A stretch of DNA of 47,009 nt from assembly GCA_003218945.1 (NCBI GenBank), contig QHPE01000155.1, positions 1-47,009 on the forward strand. Direction: 5' to 3'. Both the position numbers and the translations under genes were made by a program. This DNA is from Verrucomicrobiota bacterium. Lineage in GTDB: Bacteria > Verrucomicrobiota > Verrucomicrobiia > Chthoniobacterales > UBA10450. This document shows, one piece after another, positions 32,195-37,660 of this stretch. Under the pieces are notes generated by a model that did not search any database, had not been told where the DNA came from, and saw only the letters and a program-made list of their open reading frames with translations. Position 1 is the first letter of the stretch; every line of letters starts with the position of its first letter.

Positions 32195-32748
32195 CAGAAC
32201 ATCAAATCATGTATCGTCCCGCTATATGGCCACGCTTCGCGCAGATCCACCAGCCCGGCCCGCACTGCGTTTTGTTCGACGTAATTCCATTTCTCCGAGT
32301 AATTTTCGCTGGACCGAAGGTACCTGTCGAAATACTCCGATTGCCAGACGGGCGGCTTAATCAAGAGCACCGCCGCAATGCGTCGTGAACTAACGCTCTT
32401 CCATATCTGCACCCAATCTGACATGCGTTGCGCACCGATTTCAGGTCGCGCAAAAAGATGTACGTGATCGGGCATGATAATGTAATTGCCAACCCACCAG
32501 CCGTCATGATCGGCAGAGCGTTGCCAGATTTCTCGTAGAATCCTCTCGTATTCGCGTGAGCCAAGAATCTTACGTCGCTGATGAGTGCACGTTGTAACGA
32601 AAACAATCGGATTGTCCCGGAACGAAGGTACGTGCGCCAAATGGCGAAATGTAGCTGGTCGTTTTGGAGACGGCCCGCCCTCGGGCCGCAAAGACCCTGT
32701 CCTTCGGCGCGGGGGCGCGCCGGCTCCGTTTTCGATCTTGTCGCTCAC
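32194..32748 (-). CDS. REP-associated tyrosine transposase (RAYT, Y1_Tnp family)
   Basis: A 184-residue HUH-type single-strand transposase. The core has the expected order: PIVFVTTCTHQRRKIL, the metal-binding HxH in IMPDHVHLF (His95, His97), and WQSEYFDRYLRSSENYSEKW followed by NYVEQNAVRAGLV, which includes the candidate catalytic tyrosines (Tyr139, Tyr150). All key positions appear present, so it may be active. Characterised RAYTs cut and mobilise REP palindromes. Residues 6-28 (ENGAGAPPRRRTGSLRPEGG) are encoded by a palindromic repeat shared with the next gene. The GTG start overlaps the pxpA stop (GTGA) and the stop overlaps the permease start, so it is now tightly embedded in the pxp operon. 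A later internal start without the repeat cannot be excluded. Confidence 0.9.
   Translation of the reverse strand: MSDKIENGAGAPPRRRTGSLRPEGGPSPKRPATFRHLAHVPSFRDNPIVFVTTCTHQRRKILGSREYERILREIWQRSADHDGWWVGNYIIMPDHVHLFARPEIGAQRMSDWVQIWKSVSSRRIAAVLLIKPPVWQSEYFDRYLRSSENYSEKWNYVEQNAVRAGLVDLREAWPYSGTIHDLMF
32666..32730. repeat. 65-bp palindromic repeat encoding the RAYT N-terminus
   Basis: Second copy of the repeat at 32109-32173, 557 bp away in the same orientation. It is read in the same frame in both genes, giving the shared peptide ENGAGAPPRR...LRPEGGPSP. Confidence 0.88.
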
Positions 32749-33500
32749 CGCGAACTCTTCGGCGCGCTGATCTTGACGCCATCGCTCTCAAGTCGAGTAC
32801 GCAATTCGCGCGCGAACTCGACTGCGCCCGGTGTATCGCCGTGGACACAAATGGTTTCGCCACGTACGGCCACATCGCGGCCTTCGACGGAACGCACCTT
32901 GCCTTCGCGCAACATCCGCAGCACCCGCTGAACAGCTTCCTTGGGGTCGTGGAGTAATGCATCCTGTCGCGTACGCGGAACCAACCAGCCGTCATTCAAG
33001 TAATTGCGATCGGCAAAAATTTCACGCGCGATTTGCAGTCCATGCGCTTCTCCCGCGCGGGCGAGGTCACTCTTGTCCGGCGCAAATAAGATCAATTTCG
33101 AATCGACCGATTTGATCGCACGCGCGATGGCATCGGCCAATTTGGCATGCCGCACAGCCATATTGTATAGCGCGCCGTGCGGCTTTACGTGATTGGGTCG
33201 CACATCCAGCGCGCAGGCGATCGCCTGGAAAATTCCAAGTTGATAGGCGACCGCCTCGAACACTTCTTCGTTGGATATCGTCACTTCCTTGCGCCCGAAA
33301 TTCTCGCGATCGAAAAAACTCGGGTGCGCTCCGACAGCAACGTCATGCTTCTTGGCCGCGGAAATGGCAGCGTGCATCGTATCGGAATCACCGGCGTGAA
33401 AACCGGTTGCGATGTTCGCCGAGCTGATCAGTTCGAACAATTCGGCATCGTGGCCTGAGCCTTCGCCGAGGTCGGCGTTGATATCGACCGATAATTTCAT
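32745..33500 (-). CDS. pxpA: 5-oxoprolinase subunit PxpA (LamB/YcsF family)
   Basis: A 251-residue LamB/YcsF protein, a subunit of the PxpABC ATP-dependent 5-oxoprolinase, which converts pyroglutamate to glutamate. The family pattern is complete: VDINADLGEGSGHDAELFEL, ANIATGFHAGDSDTM, VGAHPSFFDRENFGRK, HVKPHGALYNMAVRH and ICVHGDTPGAVEFAR. The ATG at 33500 was chosen over the one at 33518 because AGGAGA lies four bases upstream and it overlaps the pxpC stop (ATGA). That ribosome-binding site directly abuts the palindromic element at 33510-33589 (CTACAGGAGA). Last of the B-C-A order on this strand. Confidence 0.95.
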   Translation of the reverse strand: MKLSVDINADLGEGSGHDAELFELISSANIATGFHAGDSDTMHAAISAAKKHDVAVGAHPSFFDRENFGRKEVTISNEEVFEAVAYQLGIFQAIACALDVRPNHVKPHGALYNMAVRHAKLADAIARAIKSVDSKLILFAPDKSDLARAGEAHGLQIAREIFADRNYLNDGWLVPRTRQDALLHDPKEAVQRVLRMLREGKVRSVEGRDVAVRGETICVHGDTPGAVEFARELRTRLESDGVKISAPKSSR

Positions 33501-34570
33501 GACGTCTCCTGTAGCCACGGGCCTGTGGCCCGTCTGCCCTCGGCGCCGCCACTTTCGTTGTCGGAACGGCCCACAGGGCCGTGGCTACAACTCGAATCGT
33601 CCGAAGCAAGCAAGCTAATGCCAATTCTGAAACGCTCGAGATCACGCTCGCGTTCCGACAAAAGGCGATGCGCATCGGCGAGTGGGACTTCAAAAAAACG
33701 CACGTGATCGCCAGCACGAAGTTGTGCTGCGACGGCCAGGTCCACGGTGATCACGTGCGCTATTTTTGGATAGCCGCCGATGGTTTGGCAATCTCCCAAA
33801 AGCAAAATCGGTTTTCCGCTCGGTGGAACCTGGATTGTGCCGGGCGCAACGGCTTCCGAAATAAGATCGGTTTCGTCCTCGCGTTTCATTTCCGAACCAT
33901 CAAAACGAACTCCCATGCGATCCGAGTCTGGTGAAACCGCGAAGACTTCCATCGTTAGGCGTTGAAGCGTCGAAGCGTTGAAGCGATTCGAATCCGCACC
34001 GCGCGCGAAACGCAAAATCGGATTGCGCGTTGCCGGCCTTGCCCAATCATGCGGCGCGGTCCAAGAGGAAATTCCTGCTGTAGCGGCGGTCTGTGACCGC
34101 CGAAATTCTCCCAATAAAAGCTGATCGCCGTCGCGCAATGCGCGCCCTTCAAATCCGCCAAAATTGGCTCGCAAATCTGTGGAGCGGCTGCCAAGAACAA
34201 CCGGCACATCGATTCCACCCGAAATAGCGACCCAGCATCGGCAGCCAATTTGCGCGCGCCCGAATTTCAATTCGTCGCCAGCTTTCAAATGCGCTACATG
34301 CCCGGCCGGCAATGCGCGCGATCCGATCTGCACATCGAATTCGCCACCGCACCAGGCGATCATTCGCTCGTCGTCAAAGCGCAAATGCAAACCGCCGAGC
34401 GTAATTTCCAGCCCGGCCGCGCCTTCATCGTTTCCAACAAGTAAATTCGCCACGCGCAACGCAAATGGGTCAAGCGCACCGCTGGTAGAAATACCAAACT
34501 GGCGAAATCCCGTGCGACCAAGTTCCTGCACCGAGGTGAGAAAACCAGCTCGCGTTACAATCGCCGTCAT
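33497..34570 (-). CDS. pxpC: 5-oxoprolinase subunit PxpC (KipA, biotin-dependent carboxyltransferase-like)
   Basis: A 357-residue protein of the allophanate hydrolase C-terminal/KipA family. Recognised by ELGRTGFRQFGISTSGALDP, VANLLVGNDEGAAGLEITLG, AISGGIDVPVVLGSRSTDL, QVPPSGKPILLLGDCQTIGG and YPKIAHVITVDLAVAAQLR. It pairs with PxpB to activate and open 5-oxoproline. About the last 30 residues (SCSHGPVGRSDNESGGAEGR and on) are unlike the family and are encoded by a palindromic element at 33510-33589. A second, half-element near 34079-34102 gives FRRSQTAATAG. The ATGA overlap with pxpA indicates coupling. The tail probably replaces or extends the original C-terminus without affecting the active core. 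Confidence 0.93.
   Translation of the reverse strand: MTAIVTRAGFLTSVQELGRTGFRQFGISTSGALDPFALRVANLLVGNDEGAAGLEITLGGLHLRFDDERMIAWCGGEFDVQIGSRALPAGHVAHLKAGDELKFGRAQIGCRCWVAISGGIDVPVVLGSRSTDLRANFGGFEGRALRDGDQLLLGEFRRSQTAATAGISSWTAPHDWARPATRNPILRFARGADSNRFNASTLQRLTMEVFAVSPDSDRMGVRFDGSEMKREDETDLISEAVAPGTIQVPPSGKPILLLGDCQTIGGYPKIAHVITVDLAVAAQLRAGDHVRFFEVPLADAHRLLSERERDLERFRIGISLLASDDSSCSHGPVGRSDNESGGAEGRRATGPWLQETS
33510..33589. repeat. TGTAG...CTACA element forming the PxpC C-terminus
   Basis: TGTAGCCACGGGCCTGTGGC... and ...CCACAGGGCCGTGGCTACA, 80 bp. On the coding strand it is read TGT AGC CAC, an alternative stop-free frame. Its last bases run directly into the pxpA ribosome-binding site. Confidence 0.88.
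34079..34102. repeat. Half TGTAG element inside pxpC
   Basis: TGTAGCGGCGGTCTGTGACC followed by GCCGA: one hairpin (GGCGGTCTGTGACCGCC) of the bipartite family, read in frame as RRSQTAATAG on the minus strand. Confidence 0.6.
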
Positions 34571-34658
34571 GCCGACCGAAGTGGAAGGTGCAACGCAGCC
34601 GCGCCAAGCGGCGAGGCCAGGCTTTCACTCCCGATGTGTGACTTCAAAGCTAGCGCAA

Positions 34659-34699
34659 CGGGATCCCTCGACTGCGCTACGCTTCGCTCGGGATGACAA
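34659..34699. repeat. GTCATCCCGAGCGAAGCG repeat, pxpB-pxpC gap
   Basis: GGGATCCCTCGACTGCGCTA followed by CGCTTCGCTCGGGATGACA, one arm of the dispersed repeat. A nearby GCCAGGCTTTCACTCCCGATG also resembles the inner part of the MITE-like element, so this may be a degenerate copy. Confidence 0.7.
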
Positions 34700-34703
34700 T
34701 GCT

Positions 34704-35420
34704 TCATTGGGCTAGTGCCTCGAACTCTTCCCGCTTGATTGCGCGAAAACGCACACGATCGCCGGGGCGCAAGAGCGTGGGCGGATCTTTCTGCGGATCG
34801 AAAAGTTTAACCGGCGTTCGCCCGATCAGGTTCCAACCGCCGGGCGAACGCAACGGATAAATTCCTGTTTGCGCACCGCCGATTCCGACTGAACCGGGAG
34901 GGATTTCTTTTCGCGGTATGGCCCGACGCGGCGTCGCCAACTTCTCCGGCAAGCCTGCCAGAAATGGAAAGCCTGGAACGAACCCGATGCAGGCCACCCG
35001 GTATTCACATCCACTGTGGAGATCGACAACTTGCTTCGTCGAGATTTGCGTGTGGCGCGCGACATCATCAAGATCTGGAGCAAATTCGGCGTCGTAGCAC
35101 ACTGGAATTCCAATGAGTTGTGAAGCCTTGCGTTTAGTCCGGCCGGAGTCACGGACCCCGGCTACAGCGGCGCGAACGCGCGTCGCTAGCCAATCGAATG
35201 CCTCGCCCGGCACAGCGCCCGCCCTCGCGGCTACGATTGGATCAAAAAAAACTGCGACGCTGGTATAAGCGGGCGCGAACTCAACGACGCTGGGAATTTC
35301 CGCCTTTTGAAGCAGCTGGAGTGCGCGGAGCACTTCGTCCAGCGTTTCTTCAGGTGCATCTTCAAATTGCTCGCGCACGCGAACGATCAGCGCCGAATCT
35401 CCGAGCGGAATAATTTCCAT
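34704..35420 (-). CDS. pxpB: 5-oxoprolinase subunit PxpB (KipI family)
   Basis: A 238-residue protein of the allophanate hydrolase subunit 1/KipI family and first gene of the pxpBCA set. Motifs: [99 protein letters not shown] and [10 protein letters not shown]. The enzyme hydrolyses 5-oxoproline with ATP together with PxpA and PxpC. The stretch [16 protein letters not shown] (about 87-102) corresponds to half of a TGTAG palindrome (35141-35166) read in the usual GTA-GCC frame, and sits in a loop between domains. Confidence 0.94.
   Translation of the reverse strand: MEIIPLGDSALIVRVREQFEDAPEETLDEVLRALQLLQKAEIPSVVEFAPAYTSVAVFFDPIVAARAGAVPGEAFDWLATRVRAAVAGVRDSGRTKRKASQLIGIPVCYDAEFAPDLDDVARHTQISTKQVVDLHSGCEYRVACIGFVPGFPFLAGLPEKLATPRRAIPRKEIPPGSVGIGGAQTGIYPLRSPGGWNLIGRTPVKLFDPQKDPPTLLRPGDRVRFRAIKREEFEALAQ
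35141..35166. repeat. Half TGTAG element inside pxpB
   Basis: GGCCGGAGTCACGGACCCCG followed by GCTACA. On the minus strand it reads TGTAGCCGGGGTCCGTGACT, one hairpin of the family, coding for VAGVRDSGR. Confidence 0.65.
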
Positions 35421-35425
35421 AATCC

Positions 35426-35518
35426 TGTCATTCCGAGCGAAGTCGAGGAATCCCGCGGCTCAGCCGATCCGTTTTGCAACGAGATCCTTCGACTCCGCTG
35501 CGCTTCGCTCAGGATGAC
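35426..35518. repeat. GTCATTCCGAGCGAAG inverted-repeat element between pxpB and yceI
   Basis: A 93-bp unit: TGTCATTCCGAGCGAAGTCG at the left and GCGCTTCGCTCAGGATGAC at the right, with unrelated sequence between. It has the same terminal repeats as the GIY-YIG cassette, but without a gene inside. Confidence 0.78.
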
Positions 35519-35546
35519 CGTCCTTGCAAGGGCGAGTAGATCCAAC

Positions 35547-36131
35547 TCACTCTGCGCGCTTTGCCTCGATCTCAATGTTGATTGCCACCGTCTGACTAAT
35601 GCCCGAAACCGTTTCAGTCGCTGGAGCAAACATCAAGTTGAACTCGCGCCGGTTGATTGGATCCGTGGTCACCGCCCATCGAGTCTGTGCTGTTTCGTTA
35701 ATCGGGGTCAGCAGTTTTACATGCAGCGTGATCGGTCTGGTCACGCCGTGCATCGTAAAGTCGCCGAGGATGTCGCCACTTTGAGGACCAGTCTGCTTGA
35801 CGCTGCGGCTCTTAAACGTGACACGGGGGAACTTCTCCGCGTTAAAGAACTCCGCGCTGCGGAGATGATCGTCGCGTTTTTTTATCCGTGTATCGATGCT
35901 GCTTACGTCGATCTGCGCCGTGACCGAGGAGTTCTCCAGATGTTCCCGATCGATTTCGATCTTTCCGCTGAAGTTCGTAAACTTGCCGCGAGTCGTACCC
36001 AGGAATTGGTGCACGCTGAAACCGATCGTCGATCCGGATGGATCGAACTTGTACGTGTCCTTGGCCGATGCGACGGACGCTAAGCCGGCAATGATCACCG
36101 CAGCGATAAGATTGGGAGCGCGTGAGTTCAT
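35547..36131 (-). CDS. YceI-family periplasmic lipid-binding-like protein
   Basis: A 194-residue exported YceI-domain protein. The ATG at 36131 begins the signal peptide MNSRAPNLIAAVIIAGLASV, cleaved near ASA. The longer open frame to 36266 runs through the MITE-like element and was excluded. The domain is a lipocalin-like barrel: YKFDPSGSTIGFSVHQFLGT, GKFTNFSGKIEIDREHLENS, IDVSSIDTRIKKRDDHLRSA and GDFTMHGVTRPITLHVKL are characteristic. Members bind polyisoprenoid or amphiphilic lipids, and some are induced by base stress. The start codon lies three bases from the end of the MITE-like repeat, so that repeat must supply the 5' leader. Confidence 0.93.
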   Translation of the reverse strand: MNSRAPNLIAAVIIAGLASVASAKDTYKFDPSGSTIGFSVHQFLGTTRGKFTNFSGKIEIDREHLENSSVTAQIDVSSIDTRIKKRDDHLRSAEFFNAEKFPRVTFKSRSVKQTGPQSGDILGDFTMHGVTRPITLHVKLLTPINETAQTRWAVTTDPINRREFNLMFAPATETVSGISQTVAINIEIEAKRAE

Positions 36132-36133
36132 AA

Positions 36134-36305
36134 TGTCATTCTTAGGGAACCGAAGCTGCAACGTAGCGAACGAAGTCCGCGAGGCCAGGCGTTCAATCTC
36201 TGTTCCATTCTGCCGCGATTGTCCACAGAGGCAAACAAATCGAGATGTTTGAAAGCCTGGCCTCATGCCTATGCATTTCTTTGCAGCGCTCCGCTCAACA
36301 TGACA
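36134..36305. repeat. MITE-like element, copy B
   Basis: A 172-bp unit in opposite orientation to copy A (15420-15586). Its reverse complement begins TGTCATGTTGAGCGGAGCGC, carries GAGGCCAGGCTTTCAAACAT and ATTGAACGCCTGGCCTCGCG in the same order as copy A, and ends TAAGAATGACA. It separates recO from yceI and ends three bases before the yceI start. Confidence 0.8.
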
Positions 36306-36332
36306 ACGCTATTTGATGGAGTGATCGCAATC

Positions 36333-36911
36333 TTATTTTGAATTCTTCTTCGCCTCGGCGGCGAGTGTTTTCAAGAGCGGCGTGCGAGAGAGCGGCAATC
36401 GTCCGAACAAATTTCCCAACGCAAATGCTGGATCGGCTTTCAATGACGTTTGATCGTGCACGCCGGCGATGCGCGCCAGCTCAGTCTCGAAATGTGCGAC
36501 CGCACGCGGGGTGGGATCGTTTTCATCCAGATAACCGAACGCCCTGCGCAATAGGCCAAACAATTCCGGCTCCCGATGATCCCGCTCGGTGCAAATCTCG
36601 ATCAGCTCGACAAAATAGGCGGAAGTCTGCGTGCGCAGATACTTGCTGCGAATGCCGGGGAACGGATTTTTCAAGACGACTTCGGTCAGCGTATGCAGAT
36701 CGGATTTGCGGCTCCGCACGATGGAAATTTCAGCCTCAAAGAATAAGTCCAGTTTTCCGCCAAACGGGCTTTTCCGGCGCCGTGCGCCTTTGGCCATCGT
36801 CTGAACACAGCCAAACGATTCCGTGCACCACGACACAATCAAACTCGTGTCGCTGAATTTTCGTTTGCGCCTGTTACAGCTCCATTGAGTTTCCTTACTC
36901 GGGGAGAGCAC
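36333..36911 (-). CDS. recO: DNA repair protein RecO, with a doubtful 5' end
   Basis: A 192-residue RecO, a RecFOR pathway mediator that loads RecA on SSB-coated DNA. The OB-fold is recognised by KFSDTSLIVSWCTESFG, QTMAKGARRRKSPFGGKLDL, FFEAEISIVRSRKSDLHTLT and the helical part by YFVELIEICTERDHREPELF. The length is short for the family and the zinc-binding cysteines are absent. The open frame starts from a GTG at 36911 with an unnatural leader (VLSPSKETQWSCNRRKRK). A better initiation site, ATG at 36885 behind AAGGAA, is in another frame and stops after three codons (ATG GAG CTG TAA). The first codons therefore look damaged by a small deletion or frameshift. Confidence 0.75.
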   Translation of the reverse strand: MLSPSKETQWSCNRRKRKFSDTSLIVSWCTESFGCVQTMAKGARRRKSPFGGKLDLFFEAEISIVRSRKSDLHTLTEVVLKNPFPGIRSKYLRTQTSAYFVELIEICTERDHREPELFGLLRRAFGYLDENDPTPRAVAHFETELARIAGVHDQTSLKADPAFALGNLFGRLPLSRTPLLKTLAAEAKKNSK

Positions 36912-36974
36912 AGCGCATTACCCAATGCATTAGCTGGCATCCAAATCAGCCCGTTGCGGCGAAACTCTCTTGTT

Positions 36975-37418
36975 ATGCCAGAAGACGATGTAACTGAACG
37001 GGCCCGTGAGGACGAACGCGAAGGGCTTTCGCCATCAACCCAGGCCGGTGAATTCGTTCGGGAAGAAATGGAGCACATCCGTGAGGGAAAACACGGCGCG
37101 CGATCGCCACAACAGGCTATCGCGATTGGTTTGTCGAAAGCGCGTCGCGCGGGTGTGAAGTTGCCGCCGCCGAAACGAGGCAAGAAACGGACGAAACGTC
37201 AGGCCAAGCGAGCCTTGGCCAAGGGCCGAAAAGGTCGGCGCAAGCCGTCGACGACACGCTCGCGCGCGGTACGCGGCGCGCTGAAACGTGAAAGCCGCAG
37301 CGCGGCTTCGCGAAAGGCTTTGTCACGTCAGGCCAGGCGTGCAGCCAGAAGTCGCAGCGCAGCCGGCCGGTCCCGCTCGGCAAAGAAAGCGGCCCGGACA
37401 CGAAAACACCGCAGGTGA
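36975..37418 (+). CDS. DUF6496 protein with a histone-H1-like tail
   Basis: A 147-residue protein. The ATG at 36975 was chosen because the domain begins just after it; upstream codons overlap recO. Residues 1-60 (EDEREGLSPSTQAGEFVREE, then MEHIREGKHGARSPQQAIAI and GLSKARRAGVKL) fit DUF6496, a domain predicted to act near nucleic acids or in stress. The rest is an Arg/Lys/Ala/Ser-rich repeat (for example KRALAKGRKGRRK, SRSAAGRSRSAKKA) like bacterial histone-H1 homologues, so it probably binds DNA non-specifically. Divergent from recO. Confidence 0.83.
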   Translation: MPEDDVTERAREDEREGLSPSTQAGEFVREEMEHIREGKHGARSPQQAIAIGLSKARRAGVKLPPPKRGKKRTKRQAKRALAKGRKGRRKPSTTRSRAVRGALKRESRSAASRKALSRQARRAARSRSAAGRSRSAKKAARTRKHRR

Positions 37419-37453
37419 TAAACCCAAATTCTCACGATTAATGGAGTGCTCGA

Positions 37454-37510
37454 TCCGGGGAGCACAGGCTGCCAGTCCGCCAAAGGACGGATTCGCTGCG
37501 GCGAACCTGT
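37454..37510. repeat. 57-bp perfect inverted repeat, left copy
   Basis: Starts TCCGGGGAGCACAGGCTGCC and ends GCTGCGGCGAACCTGT. Its exact reverse complement is at 40754-40810. Internally it has a hairpin (CAGTCCGCCAAAGGACGG). The two copies enclose the S9 peptidase and L,D-transpeptidase genes. Confidence 0.92.
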
Positions 37511-37550
37511 AGCGTTCGGCAGCCTGCCGAACGCGTGTGGCACACGCGCT
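37508..37550. repeat. Double hairpin following the 57-bp repeat
   Basis: TGTAGC is followed by GTTCGGCAGCCTGCCGAAC and CGCGTGTGGCACACGCG. It overlaps the end of the 57-bp repeat (CTGT/AGC) and looks like a fusion of the GGGGAGCACA family with a TGTAG-type element. A shortened relative lies at 40728-40752. Confidence 0.6.
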
Positions 37551-37660
37551 ATGTTAGCCAGCATGTTCGCGGTAAGCTGTCACGAATTACAGAGCAGCGG
37601 CCTGTGGCCCCCAGAGACAGAGCTTGCAAGCGCCGTTCCTCAACGAGAGTTTGCCCGCGC

